Assembly: GCF_902830275.1 (NCBI RefSeq)
Contig: NZ_CADESW010000005.1
Location: 124,001-188,000 of the forward strand
DNA length: 64,000 bases
DNA from: Burkholderia stagnalis
GTDB taxonomy: Bacteria; Pseudomonadota; Gammaproteobacteria; Burkholderiales; Burkholderiaceae
Direction: 5' to 3'
Part shown: positions 36,728-45,999 of the stretch, in pieces
Layout of the letters: every line of letters begins with the position of its first letter
Position numbering within the stretch: the stretch's first letter is position 1
The notes under the pieces: generated by a model
Databases searched by the model: none
What the model was told of the DNA's origin: nothing
Seen by the model: the letters and a program-made list of their open reading frames with translations, nothing else
Program-made: the position numbers and the translations under genes

Positions 36728-38869
36728 CTACTTCCAGACCGGCGCCGGCGTGATCAGCATCGTATAGGCCGTCGCCGGCAGCAGCGTCACGTACGAGATC
36801 GACTGGCCGCCGTAGGTCTCGATCGACGTGCCGAACCTGACGCCCGTCACGGGCACGACGACGGATTGCCCGTCGGTGCGCGCGCCGCTCACGGTGATCG
36901 CCGTGCCGGGCGTCAGCGTGGCGACGACGTTCGACGTGTTGTAGATGCTGCGCTGGAACGCCAGCGTGCCGAGGTCGGTCAGGTACGGGCTGACGATCGG
37001 CAGGTTCTTGTAGTACTTGTTGTACTTCGTCAGCGTCGCGTTCAGCAGGTCGCCCAGCAGGAAGCTCTGCCCGCCGTAGTTGCGCAGGTTCGACTGGTGG
37101 AACATCATCGGCCGGTTGTCGAACGTGAGCAGGTACGACACCAGCGTGTCGGACACCTTGTCGAGCACCTGCGCATACGTGAGGTCGAAGCCCCAGCGCG
37201 TCGGATCGATCCCGTTCGCGCCGTAGAAGTAGTTGTACTCGTCGACCCACTCCTGCGGCTGCGACACGTTGTAGAACAGCGCGGTCGCGTAACGCGGCAC
37301 CTCGAAGATTCCCTGGTTCACGCAGTTGAACTTGCCGGTATTGAACGCGGGCAGCGGCCACGGCGTGCCGCTGTTATTGATCGGGCAGTTCGCCGTGCCG
37401 ACCGGCGGCGTCGGCTTCGACGAATCGGACACCAGCACCCGCGTGCCGAACGACACCAGCGCGCCGAGCGTCGTCGGGTTGTACAGGCCGGAGATCTCCG
37501 GCGTCACGAGCGTCTGCGTCGAATAGGTCGAGAAGCCGAAGCGGCGTGCCACGTTGTGGTTGCTCTGCATTTCGGTCGTGACCTGGCCGGCCGTGGTCGT
37601 GAACGGCGGATCCAGCAGCAGGTGGTCGTACGTGTGGCTGATCCACTTGAAGCGGTTCTGGTTCGAGCGGACCTGCGTGGTCAGCGAATCGGTGCCGGTG
37701 GCCGGGTAGTCGCCGAGGCCGCCGTATGCCGTGCCGAACCCCGAGCCGTTGAACGCGAACGAGAACTTCAGGGCCGCCGCGTTGGCGGTCTTGCCGTTGA
37801 CGTTCGACTGCCACTTGACGACGTTGTTGAGATCGGCGCCGGTCATCCGGTACTCGCACGAGGTCGTGCCCGTGTACGACGCGACCGATCCGGGCGGATT
37901 GCCGAGCGGGCAGAGCCCGTTCGGGCTCGTGCCGGTCACGGCGCCGGTTCTCACGTCGTACCAGAGGCCGGTGAGGTCCGATTGCGCATACGGAAAGATC
38001 TCGTCCGGAATGCCGATGTCGTCCACCTGCGGATCGATGTATACGTGCCGGTTGCCGAGGAACAGCCCGCGCGTGAGCCAGTTGACGAGGCCGTACGACA
38101 GCGTCATCGAATGGAGCAGGAACGGGTTGTTGTCGAACATCAGCGACAGGATTTCCCGCGACGTGCTGTCGCCCGCGAGCGGGGTGGTATTGCCGAACAG
38201 GCAGGTCGCGGCGATCGGGTAGGTGACGTTGTTCGCACCGGCCGCCTGCAGCACCGGCGTGACGGTCGTGCCGGCCGGCAGCGGGCTCGCCGGCGACGCG
38301 AAATACGTCCACGCGTTCTGCACGGTGAGCGGGTTGCTCGCGGTCGTGCCGGCGTTCATGTACGGGAACAGGGCCGCGCCCGCCGCCGTGAACGTCGACG
38401 GCAGCGGCGACGCGGTGGTGTCGCGGTAGCCGACGTACTGCAGGCAGGCCGTGTCGCCCGGCCACGTATAGACGCTCGCGAGCCGCACGTTGTACTTGAA
38501 CTGGTAGCGCGCGAGCGCTGTCGCGAGCGTGCCGCCGGAGAACGGGTTCATGTAGCGGGCGTCGCTGATCGGCATCAGGATGCCCTGGTACAGCGCGTGG
38601 TTGCCGGTTTCGAGCGGCGGCAGCGTCGGGTTGCCGGTGTCGTAGCTGTACACCGTGTACGGCACGCCGACGCGGTCGAGAATCGCCTGTGCGGCCTGCA
38701 GTTCCGGCCCGTTGCCGGTCTGCTGGCTCGCGAGGATCAGGATCTTCAGGTCGATCTGCGCGTCGAGCGGCACGGCGTGGCCGGCGTTCGCGATCATGCA
38801 AAGCCACGCGACGACGATGCCGCGCGTCAGGATGTTTGGAAAACGAAACAATTTTCGGATTGCGCTCAT
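36728..38869 (-). CDS. Agd3-like secreted polysaccharide deacetylase (CE18-type)
   Basis: A 713-residue exported protein. The signal peptide ends near residue 33 (CMIANAGHA). The N-terminal third (LKILILASQQTGN to about residue 270) looks like the carbohydrate-binding region of Agd3. The deacetylase core follows, with HVYIDPQVDDIGIPDE (metal-binding Asp) and KWISHTYDHLLLD (His pair). A C-terminal beta domain has LTPGTAITVSGARTDG. Agd3 of Aspergillus deacetylates galactosaminogalactan in biofilm; bacterial relatives are known but little studied. GTGAGG precedes the ATG at 38869. A small exported protein lies 67 bases upstream. Confidence 0.75.
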   Translation of the reverse strand: MSAIRKLFRFPNILTRGIVVAWLCMIANAGHAVPLDAQIDLKILILASQQTGNGPELQAAQAILDRVGVPYTVYSYDTGNPTLPPLETGNHALYQGILMPISDARYMNPFSGGTLATALARYQFKYNVRLASVYTWPGDTACLQYVGYRDTTASPLPSTFTAAGAALFPYMNAGTTASNPLTVQNAWTYFASPASPLPAGTTVTPVLQAAGANNVTYPIAATCLFGNTTPLAGDSTSREILSLMFDNNPFLLHSMTLSYGLVNWLTRGLFLGNRHVYIDPQVDDIGIPDEIFPYAQSDLTGLWYDVRTGAVTGTSPNGLCPLGNPPGSVASYTGTTSCEYRMTGADLNNVVKWQSNVNGKTANAAALKFSFAFNGSGFGTAYGGLGDYPATGTDSLTTQVRSNQNRFKWISHTYDHLLLDPPFTTTAGQVTTEMQSNHNVARRFGFSTYSTQTLVTPEISGLYNPTTLGALVSFGTRVLVSDSSKPTPPVGTANCPINNSGTPWPLPAFNTGKFNCVNQGIFEVPRYATALFYNVSQPQEWVDEYNYFYGANGIDPTRWGFDLTYAQVLDKVSDTLVSYLLTFDNRPMMFHQSNLRNYGGQSFLLGDLLNATLTKYNKYYKNLPIVSPYLTDLGTLAFQRSIYNTSNVVATLTPGTAITVSGARTDGQSVVVPVTGVRFGTSIETYGGQSISYVTLLPATAYTMLITPAPVWK

Positions 38870-38936
38870 GACGAACCTCACGCAACGAGTAGCGGGTGAT
38901 CGGACGTTTCCCCTGGGCACTGCAATGGTTCGGCGC

Positions 38937-39182
38937 TTAGTTTTTTTTCGGCGTGACGGCCTGTCGGCTCATTGCCTCGCCCGGATGCGGGCCGGAGGGC
39001 AGCGACGCGCGCTGCGCGGGCAACTGCGCGTTGGGCGCGAGCCGTTGATGGCCGATGGCGCGCTTGCCGGCGGCGAGCGTCGGCGGCGAATCGAGGGCGG
39101 AGAAGGCGGCCAGGGCGGCGCAGGCGGCGCACAGCAGCGTGCGCCACGCGAGCCGGTGCCGTCTGATTCGGCAGGGGTTCAT
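38937..39182 (-). CDS. small exported protein upstream of the Agd3-like gene
   Basis: An 81-residue product with GAGGAC before the ATG at 39182. An N-terminal basic stretch and hydrophobic core (TLLCAACAALAAFSAL) form a signal peptide. The mature part of about 45 residues is basic, proline- and glutamine-rich, and ends in PKKN. I recognise no family. Its position on the same strand just before the deacetylase gene suggests joint expression. Confidence 0.55.
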   Translation of the reverse strand: MNPCRIRRHRLAWRTLLCAACAALAAFSALDSPPTLAAGKRAIGHQRLAPNAQLPAQRASLPSGPHPGEAMSRQAVTPKKN

Positions 39183-39574
39183 CGTGTCCTCGTAGCTTCG
39201 CAGGCGCGGCTGGATATGTTGCAGAAGTGACCATGCATCCGGCCGCGTGGCCTGCGCTCCACGCGCGCCGGCACGACCCGGTGTCACCCGGGACGATGGC
39301 GAATGGTCTCCTGCACAAGCCGGTGCGTCGTGGGGCGCCGGCACAGCAACGCGTTCCGCTAAGGGAGGCGGCACGCTGCGGCGCTGTCGCGACGGCACGA
39401 TGCCCGGCTTGCACGTTTCATGTAAGCCACTCGCATGCCATGTCTTGCAAGTGGTTGATTTTTTGGAGGGTTCTAGAGGGAGGCGGCGATGCGCCGTCTG
39501 GAAATCGTAATGAAACGTTTCAGGTTTGACACGCGGCGGCGGGAAGGCGGGGCGGTCGTACGCGCGGAGCGCGC
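39183..39574. promoter_or_regulatory. intergenic region with an imperfect 12-base inverted repeat
   Basis: This 392-base gap lies between the start of the small exported gene and the end of hipA, both on the minus strand. An inverted repeat at 39424-39455 (AAGCCACTCGCA and TGCAAGTGGTT, one internal mismatch, ten-base spacer) could be an operator for the deacetylase unit. No gene is supported here. Confidence 0.4.
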
Positions 39575-40897
39575 TCAGCGCGCCCGCAGCTGCGCGACCA
39601 TCTCGTGGATCACGATATGGCGGATCGCCCTCAGCAGCCGGACTTCGCCGCCCAGCGTCGCCGTGAGCTCCGGGCGTTCGGCCATCATCGCGTCGTTGTC
39701 GCGGCCGATTTCGAGCAGCAGCATGTCGGCCTGAGCCGGAATGCGCTGCAGCAGGTCGTCGATCTGGCGCAGCGCGGTCGCGCGCGTCAGGCCGAGCGCC
39801 GCGCCGGCCGCCACGAGCACCTCGCGCGTGAAATCCGCGTAGCGCTGCACGCCGGCCACCGGCCGCGTGAATTCCGCGAGATCGGGCCAGCGGCTGCGCG
39901 GGCTGTAGGTCGCGGTGTCGTACACGCTGTCGCACAGCAGGTCGTAGTGCGGCGCGAGCGACAGGCCGCTGTCGGCGACGACGAAGCTCAGGTTCTTCAG
40001 GTGCGAATCGCCGTTGCCGACTGCGATGCAGAACACGAGCCAGCGGAAGATCCGCAGCCGCGCCGGCGCCGGCGCGCGGCATGCCTGCGCGAGCGCCGCG
40101 AGCGCGTCCAGCGACCAGCCCGAATATTTCATCGTCGCGGCCAGGTTGAGCACCTGGCAGCCGTCGATCGCGTGACGCCGCTCGACGCCTTCGTCGGTCA
40201 TGTCGCGATCGAAGCGGCGGATCACGTAGACGGGGGACGGCACGTAGCGGCGCTCGACGTCGGGCACGTCGAGGCCGACGCGGCGCGCCAGCGTCATCAC
40301 GAACCACTCGTTGACGACCGAATGCGGGTATTCGTGCGCGTGCGGGTGATTCGGCTTGAGGATGTGGGTCGACACGGCCTGGCCGCTCGGCTCGAACAGC
40401 CGGCCGTCGCGCAGCACGACGGGCAGCTTGTGCTGCGCGCCCGCGAGCGACATCTTCTTCGGCGCATCGTGCGTGAGCGGGACGCTCGGCAGGTGGCGGA
40501 TGCGCGCATCGAGTTCCGCGTCGTCGAGCGGGCGCAGGCGCGTATCGTCGTCGGTGCGATCGTCGGGCACGCGCAGCGTGACCGAGCCGGCCGATTCGCG
40601 GCCGTAGTGCGCGAGCAGCGCGAACGCGTCGCCGATGTCGGGCAGCCCCGCGTCGCTCGCGAGCAGCGCGCGCACGGTCTCCTCGGGCAGCAGGTTGTCG
40701 AAATACCACTGCACCGGGCGCGTGGTGGCGCCGTCGCGCAGCAGCGCGGCCTGCAGCGGCAGGTGCGGGCTCAGCGCGAAACGCGCCGGGGCGTCGAGCC
40801 AGGACGGCGCGTATTCGAACGCCCACAGGTTCTGGTTTTCGTGCAGCGTGCCGATGCGCTGGCCGTCGATCGACGCGACGAGGGTGCGTTCAGTCAT
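39575..40897 (-). CDS. hipA: HipA-type toxin kinase
   Basis: A 440-residue serine/threonine kinase-fold toxin. Residues 1-110 form the HipA N-terminal subdomain (HLPLQAALLRDG, WYFDNLLPEE). The kinase core has the loop SLAGAQHKLPVV (149-160), Lys181 in HILKPNH, the catalytic Asp297 in GNGDSHLKNLSF and the metal Asp319 in PHYDLL. In E. coli HipA phosphorylates glutamyl-tRNA synthetase and induces persistence; the target here is unknown. All catalytic residues appear intact. It overlaps the antitoxin gene by eight bases and is cotranscribed after it. Confidence 0.92.
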   Translation of the reverse strand: MTERTLVASIDGQRIGTLHENQNLWAFEYAPSWLDAPARFALSPHLPLQAALLRDGATTRPVQWYFDNLLPEETVRALLASDAGLPDIGDAFALLAHYGRESAGSVTLRVPDDRTDDDTRLRPLDDAELDARIRHLPSVPLTHDAPKKMSLAGAQHKLPVVLRDGRLFEPSGQAVSTHILKPNHPHAHEYPHSVVNEWFVMTLARRVGLDVPDVERRYVPSPVYVIRRFDRDMTDEGVERRHAIDGCQVLNLAATMKYSGWSLDALAALAQACRAPAPARLRIFRWLVFCIAVGNGDSHLKNLSFVVADSGLSLAPHYDLLCDSVYDTATYSPRSRWPDLAEFTRPVAGVQRYADFTREVLVAAGAALGLTRATALRQIDDLLQRIPAQADMLLLEIGRDNDAMMAERPELTATLGGEVRLLRAIRHIVIHEMVAQLRAR

Positions 40898-41405
40898 TCG
40901 GCGTTTCCTTGGCGGGCCGCGCCGCGTCCGCCTCGGCCAGCACGCGGCGCGCGATGTCCAGCGCGCGCGACGCGGCGGGCGGGCCGGCGGATTCCGCGGC
41001 GGCGCCGGCCAGCAGCAGCCGGGCGGCGTTCAGCACGCGTTCGGGGGCGGGCGGGGCGCCGGCATGATCGCCTGCCGTGCGCGCCGCGTCGCCGGTGCGC
41101 AGCAGCAATTGCTCGGCGGCGCGCCGCGCCCTGACGCTCGCGCGGTGGCTGGCCCGCGCGGACTGGCGCTCGAGCAGTTCGTCGTTCGCGTCGGGGATGT
41201 CGACCACCACCCGCACGCCGAGCCCCTGCAGGATCTGGAACAGCTTGCCCCACTGGACGGTGTCCGCGCCGCGCTCGGCCTTGACCATGAACGACTCGCT
41301 GACGCCGACGCTGCCGGCGGCATCGTCCTGGCGCAGGTTCTGCACCTTGCGCGCGGCGCGAATCACGCCGCCGATGTCGGATGCCTGTTCGATCGTGTAA
41401 CGCAT
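40890..41405 (-). CDS. hipB: HipB-type XRE antitoxin with C-terminal extension
   Basis: A 171-residue protein. The helix-turn-helix (IGGVIRAARKVQNLRQDD, then VGVSESFMVKAERG) and GKLFQILQGLGVRVVVDI match HipB. E. coli HipB is about 88 residues; here an extra Ala/Arg-rich helical tail of about 90 residues follows. The start at 41405 has GGAG nine bases before, and the in-frame extension upstream runs through the operator repeats and is rejected. It neutralises HipA and should repress the operon through the palindromes at 41451-41620. Confidence 0.9.
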   Translation of the reverse strand: MRYTIEQASDIGGVIRAARKVQNLRQDDAAGSVGVSESFMVKAERGADTVQWGKLFQILQGLGVRVVVDIPDANDELLERQSARASHRASVRARRAAEQLLLRTGDAARTAGDHAGAPPAPERVLNAARLLLAGAAAESAGPPAASRALDIARRVLAEADAARPAKETPND

Positions 41406-41450
41406 GTCGTGGAACTCCAGCGGCGGAAGCGGCGAAGGCCGGCGGGAATG

Positions 41451-41620
41451 AAACTGTGCGATCACGCAGTATTGCATCAAAATGGCGAAATGCAAGGGGG
41501 AAACTGTACGATCGGCGAGTTTTTGGAAGTTTGACTGAAAATTCGCAGAAAACTGTTCGATCGAATAGTTTTTGTGAGAGCAAGCATCCAATCGGCTGAA
41601 AAACCGTTCAAGCGCACAGT
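41451..41620. repeat. four operator-like palindromes upstream of hipBA
   Basis: Copies: AAACTGTGCGATCACGCAGT (41451-41470), AAACTGTACGATCGGCGAGT (41501-41520), AAACTGTTCGATCGAATAGT (41550-41569) and the weaker AAACCGTTCAAGCGCACAGT (41601-41620). Start-to-start distances are 50, 49 and 51 bases. The third is the best dyad (eight of nine half-site pairs). They sit just before the antitoxin start and are the likely autoregulatory sites. This consensus is unlike the TATCC-N8-GGATA operator of E. coli HipB. Confidence 0.75.
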
Positions 41621-42238
41621 CTCGGCAGATGCGACGGAGCAGACGATTACACGTCGTAATCGGTGCCGCGATTCATGTTTGCGTGTCGTGCAATGATCGC
41701 GTGGCTTGCTCATTATCCCGCAATGCACCATGAAAACCGGCCAAAAAAGGCATTTCCGGGGTGCTCGCTTCACAATTGGAAGCTGTTTGAAAAAACGTTA
41801 AGCGCCTACTGACACCTTGTCTCTCGCGCTATGCAATGTTTGGAATTCAGCATCAATTTACATGTCGCATTCGTCGGATCATAGTCTGACCAAACACGCA
41901 GCACCATAACGACGACCGGGTACCGACGGAGACCGAAATGAGACGCAGCAACGAGGCGCCGGCCAGGCAATTCCATTTCACGCGGACCGCCCGACAGGGC
42001 TCGGCACGCAACGTGCCGGCATCCCGCGCGACCGGCTGCTAGCCGGCGCTCCCAACGCAACACTTCATTCGCTTTCGCGCGCCGGCGCATCGTCCGGCGC
42101 GCGAGGGTTGTGCACGCGCGCTCTGGCCGACAGGGGGCGGCGCGCGATCCCGGCTGCCGTGCGCGACGGCCGGTACCAACGGTGACGGGCCGACGAGCCT
42201 GCGCCGACGAGACATACGTTCATCAATAGGAGGGGCTG
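41621..42238. other. AT-richer intergenic region without a supported gene
   Basis: About 620 bases separate the hipBA operators from the first DUF2957 gene. The first half is AT-richer than its surroundings and shows no coding pattern. A 34-codon frame at 41938-42042 has a GGAG site seven bases before its ATG but no other support. The second half is GC-rich and probably holds the promoter and leader of the 42239 gene, with AGGAGG directly before that start. Confidence 0.35.
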
Positions 42239-43831
42239 ATGCGTTTCAAGCCTGGGCTGTCCGTTTTATTGTCCTGTGCCGTGGTGGTCGTGCCGTTCAT
42301 CGCCGGGTGCGGCGGAGGCGACGATCCGGTGCCGATCAGCGTGCCGCAGTGCTCGGGCAGCACGTGCGGGCCGAGCGGCCCGATCACCCAGCCGCCTGTC
42401 GTCACGAAGCTGTGCCCCGACGCGCTCGACTACACGACGACCTACACGGGCGGCTCCGGCAGCGGCGAATACGTGAAGGTGCGCTTCGACACGACGAAGC
42501 AGACCTACCAGATGCAGTTCATCGAATCGTCGGTGCCGACGTCGGCCGGCCAGATCAACACGACGCGCGCGGGCCTCACGATCAGCGGCGCGTTCCATCA
42601 CCCGACCAATCTGCCGACGGCCGAGCAGAACCGCTGCGCATTCATTCTCGACAGCGGCGCGACGAGCGACGGCAGCTATGCGGTGAAGATCAACCGCTTC
42701 GATCCGCCGATGCTGTTCGTCGGCAACGGCGTCGTCGGCGGCGGCATTCCCGGCGCGACGATCGCGTTCGACGGCATCGAGCTCGCGCCGGGCGTGGTGC
42801 TCGGCGTCGTGCCGTCGCGCGCGTTCGACTTCTATCCGTTCATCGGCTTCAGCGAGACCGAGACCGACTTCACGAAGGTCGCCGGCAACTACAACGAGCT
42901 CGGCATCCATCTGCAGCCGACCGGCACCTCGTTCCAGAGCGCGGCGCCGCAAGGCTGGCAGCCGGACGTCGTGAACTGGAACCAGACGCTGAACGCGGAC
43001 GGCTCGTGCACGATCACGGCGGGCAGCGACTACTCGTGCCAGACGACAGGCACGCCGTGGACGCGGCGCACGAATGCGGACAACTCGCCCGACAACGTGT
43101 TCGTCAGCCAGTCGGCGGGCGGCGCGTATCCGGGCGCCGGGCAGACGCAGCCGCTGGTGATTCTCACGCCGACGCAGGCGAAGGGCATCATGATCGTCGG
43201 CAAGCTGAACGGCGTGCTCGTGCCGGTCGTGATTCGCGTCGGCTACGCGTTTTCGCCGCCCGGCAACCCGTTCGGCTCGGTCGCGGACGCCGAGATCGGC
43301 ATCTCGGTGCTGGCCCCCGCGACGGCGTTGCCGGCGAACGCGATGCAGGGCGGCTTCGTCGGCGCGACGAGCGCATCCGCGTGCGGCGTCGTCGCGGACA
43401 ACGGCGTGAAGGGCGCGCCCGCGCAGGGCGGCCCGGCCTTCGATGCGTCGAAGCCGCACCCGAACCTGCCGGGCTCGTTCGACGGCACGTTCTTCCTGCC
43501 GGGCGCCGGCAATTGCACGGACGGCAGCGCGGTCTCGTCGATCGCGGCGAACTACACGTCGACGCTGTTCCAGGGCGCGACGGCCGCGTTCATCAATCCG
43601 CAGACCTCCGGCGTGACGGGCCAGTTCGCGCTCGACTATGCGCAGGCGACGCCCGGCAAGATCAAGGTGACGGCGCTGCGCGACTTCAATGCGAGAAACG
43701 CGAACGGCGACGTGGCGATCATCAGCAAGGGCGACACCGGCTGGGCGGTGAAGATCGGCAACGTCTACGCGATGGTCGTGAACGACAGCCGGACCAACCC
43801 GTTCTTCACGGTCGGCGCATTCATCCAGTAA
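42239..43831 (+). CDS. DUF2957 lipoprotein
   Basis: A 530-residue protein with AGGAGG before its ATG. The lipobox FIAGC places the acylated Cys at residue 24, so it is membrane-anchored, most likely in the outer membrane. It shows LCPDALDYTTTYTGGSGSGEYVKV, in parts, VGGGIPGATIAFDG, GIMIVGKLNGVLVPVVIRVG and the terminal NPFFTVGAFIQ, shared with the next gene. This is the DUF2957 family, best known in Burkholderia, of unknown function. It is about 110 residues longer than its neighbour because of an extra central region. Confidence 0.88.
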   Translation: MRFKPGLSVLLSCAVVVVPFIAGCGGGDDPVPISVPQCSGSTCGPSGPITQPPVVTKLCPDALDYTTTYTGGSGSGEYVKVRFDTTKQTYQMQFIESSVPTSAGQINTTRAGLTISGAFHHPTNLPTAEQNRCAFILDSGATSDGSYAVKINRFDPPMLFVGNGVVGGGIPGATIAFDGIELAPGVVLGVVPSRAFDFYPFIGFSETETDFTKVAGNYNELGIHLQPTGTSFQSAAPQGWQPDVVNWNQTLNADGSCTITAGSDYSCQTTGTPWTRRTNADNSPDNVFVSQSAGGAYPGAGQTQPLVILTPTQAKGIMIVGKLNGVLVPVVIRVGYAFSPPGNPFGSVADAEIGISVLAPATALPANAMQGGFVGATSASACGVVADNGVKGAPAQGGPAFDASKPHPNLPGSFDGTFFLPGAGNCTDGSAVSSIAANYTSTLFQGATAAFINPQTSGVTGQFALDYAQATPGKIKVTALRDFNARNANGDVAIISKGDTGWAVKIGNVYAMVVNDSRTNPFFTVGAFIQ

Positions 43832-43889
43832 TCGTTCGTCAGGCGGGGCGGCGCAGGCCGCCGCCCTCGTCCATATATACAGGATTCCT

Positions 43890-45143
43890 ATGAAAATCTC
43901 CCATTGGATGGCCGCTGCCGCATTCGCGCCGGTGCTCGCGGCATGCGGCGGCGACGGCGATCCGCCGCCGGCGCCGGTCGTGCGCCTGTGCCCGCAGCAG
44001 ATCGACTACGGCACGGCATTCATCGGCGGCGCCGGGTCGGGCGAACTCGTGAAGGTGCAGCTCGACACCGTGAAGATGACGTTCCGGATCACCTATCTCG
44101 CGTCGCCGGTGCCGGGCGCGCCAGGCACCGTGCAGCCGACCCGCGACGCCGCGCCTTACAACGTCCTGGACGGCACGCTCACCGCGGAAACCGGCCTGCC
44201 GACGCTGAAGTTGAACCAGTGCACGTTCCGCCTGAACAACGCGAGCCTCGACCCCGCGCGGCCGGCCCGCATGTTCCTCGGCGAGGGCGTGCTGGGCGGC
44301 GCGATCCCCGGCTCGACGATCCAGTTCGACGGCATGATCGGCGTCGGCCGGATCACGAAGACGACCTACCCGACTTACCCGTTCGTCAGCTTCTCGCAGC
44401 AGGAAACCGACCTGTCGAAGATCGCGGGCACCTACAACCAGCTCGGCTATCACCAGGTGCCGTCGCAGAATTTCACGGAGGTCGGGCTCGACCAGTCGGT
44501 GACGATCCGCGCCGACGGCAGCTTCTCCGAGACCGACAACCTCGGCGTGCGCAACGGCGGCGCGCCGCTCGAATCGTCCGCGCTGATCAACCGCAACTTC
44601 ACGCTGCGCACGGATGCGCCGGCCTTCCAGTCGATCAACTACCAGCCGCAGATTCCGGCGACGCTCGCCGCCGTGGATCCGGCCAAGGCCGGGCGCGGCA
44701 TCATGATCGTCGGCAAGCTGCGCAACCAGCTCGTGCCGGTCCTGATCCGCACCGGGGCCGCGAATGCCGACCTGACGCAGGGCGCGCCGTCCGCCGACGA
44801 CGAATCGGGCATCTCGATCCTGAGCCCGCGCAACACGCTCGCGTCCGGCTCGCAGGACGGCGAGTACACCGGCCTCGACAACCGGCTCGACTACCGCGCG
44901 ACCGCGCTGGTCGGCCCGGAGGCGACGCTGCTCGATCCGTTCAATGCGTCGCAGGCCGCGCTCACGCGCGCGCTGAATCTCGACTACACGCAGCGCGTGC
45001 CGGGCGTGATCACGACGGTGCATACGGATGCGGCGACGGGCCCGGCCACCGGCAAGTTCGTGTTCACGGGCGGCGTATTCGGCTTCCTCGATACGAGCAT
45101 CGCGAGCCATCCGTATTTCACGATCGGCGCATTCGTGCAATGA
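43890..45143 (+). CDS. DUF2957 lipoprotein (paralogue)
   Basis: A 417-residue paralogue of the preceding protein, with lipobox VLAAC (Cys at residue 19). Shared segments include LCPQQIDYGTAFIGGAGSGELVKVQ, read in parts, GGAIPGSTIQFDG, GIMIVGKLRNQLVPVLIRTG and HPYFTIGAFVQ at the end. The gene follows 58 bases after the first, past a GGCGGC-GCAG-GCCGCC hairpin at 43847-43862. Function unknown; a duplicated surface or envelope lipoprotein pair. Confidence 0.88.
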   Translation: MKISHWMAAAAFAPVLAACGGDGDPPPAPVVRLCPQQIDYGTAFIGGAGSGELVKVQLDTVKMTFRITYLASPVPGAPGTVQPTRDAAPYNVLDGTLTAETGLPTLKLNQCTFRLNNASLDPARPARMFLGEGVLGGAIPGSTIQFDGMIGVGRITKTTYPTYPFVSFSQQETDLSKIAGTYNQLGYHQVPSQNFTEVGLDQSVTIRADGSFSETDNLGVRNGGAPLESSALINRNFTLRTDAPAFQSINYQPQIPATLAAVDPAKAGRGIMIVGKLRNQLVPVLIRTGAANADLTQGAPSADDESGISILSPRNTLASGSQDGEYTGLDNRLDYRATALVGPEATLLDPFNASQAALTRALNLDYTQRVPGVITTVHTDAATGPATGKFVFTGGVFGFLDTSIASHPYFTIGAFVQ

Positions 45144-45174
45144 CGCCGGCAGACGCACCATGCGAGGAGATCAA

Positions 45175-45999
45175 ATGAAGAAGCTGTTTGCTGCCGGCTT
45201 CGCCGCCGCGATGCCGCTGCTCGCGTGCGCCCAGCAGGCGGGCGACAACGTCGCGACGCTCGGCTGGCTGCACGTGATGCCGCAGGGCTCGGGCGGCCCG
45301 CTGACCACCAACGTCGTGAATTCGCCGATGAACGGCCCGCTGCGCCTGCCGAGCTCGTTCACGTCGCCGGGCACGAGCCTCACCGTCAACAACGCCGACA
45401 CGGTCGGCCTCACGCTCACGCACTTCTTCACCGACCACATCGCGGTGACGTCGGTGCTCGGCATTCCGCCGGAGTTCGCGCTGACCGGGCACGGGACGAT
45501 CCGCCCGTTCGGCCCGAGCGGCTCGCTCGGCAACGTCGTGCTCGACACGCCGTCGAACCAGCCGATCGTGAAGAACGCGCGGCAGTGGAGCCCGACCGTG
45601 ATCCTGCAGTACTACTTCAACGCGCCGAACGCGCGCTTCCGGCCGTTCGTCGGGATCGGCGTCGCGTACAGCTGGTTCTCGAACATCGAGCTGAACGGCA
45701 ACTTCGCGCGCGACGTGAACGAGAACCTCGGCAGCGTGCTGGCGGCGGGCGCGGGCAAGCCGGGGCCGACGTCGGTCGAGGGGAAGGCGTCGTCGTCGTT
45801 CACGCCGGTCTACAACCTCGGCGCGAGCTATGCGATCACGAACCGCTGGTCGGTGACCGCGACGCTGTCGTACATGCCGCTCAAGACGTATTCGACGCTG
45901 ACCATCAAGGCGGCCGACGGCTCGACGCTCGCGACGACGCGCTCGAAGGTGAAGGCGGACCCGCTGATCACGTTCGTCGGCATCTCCTACAAGTTCTGA
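45175..45999 (+). CDS. OmpW family outer-membrane protein
   Basis: A 274-residue protein with GAGGAG before the ATG. The signal peptide ends near LLACAQ. The OmpW pattern is clear: AGDNVATLGWLHV, NADTVGLTLTHFFTDHIAV, GIPPEF, PTVILQYYFN, FRPFVGIGVAYSWF, YNLGASYAITNRWSV and a C-terminal ITFVGISYKF with the terminal Phe. OmpW forms an eight-strand barrel that passes small hydrophobic molecules. It is about 50 residues longer than E. coli OmpW, with larger loops. It follows the DUF2957 pair by 31 bases. Confidence 0.9.
   Translation: MKKLFAAGFAAAMPLLACAQQAGDNVATLGWLHVMPQGSGGPLTTNVVNSPMNGPLRLPSSFTSPGTSLTVNNADTVGLTLTHFFTDHIAVTSVLGIPPEFALTGHGTIRPFGPSGSLGNVVLDTPSNQPIVKNARQWSPTVILQYYFNAPNARFRPFVGIGVAYSWFSNIELNGNFARDVNENLGSVLAAGAGKPGPTSVEGKASSSFTPVYNLGASYAITNRWSVTATLSYMPLKTYSTLTIKAADGSTLATTRSKVKADPLITFVGISYKF

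Noticed and set aside
36674..38899. Long plus-strand open frame of 741 codons
   Set aside because: It lies opposite the Agd3-like gene, which has a signal peptide, ribosome site and metal motifs. The plus-strand product is Arg/Val-rich without domains.
41406..41591. N-terminal extension of the HipB frame
   Set aside because: It would translate through the operator palindromes, and the conserved HipB start with a spaced GGAG lies at 41405.
41938..42042. 34-codon plus-strand frame with a GGAG site
   Set aside because: Too short and without conservation, signal or partner evidence; kept only as a note in the intergenic entry.
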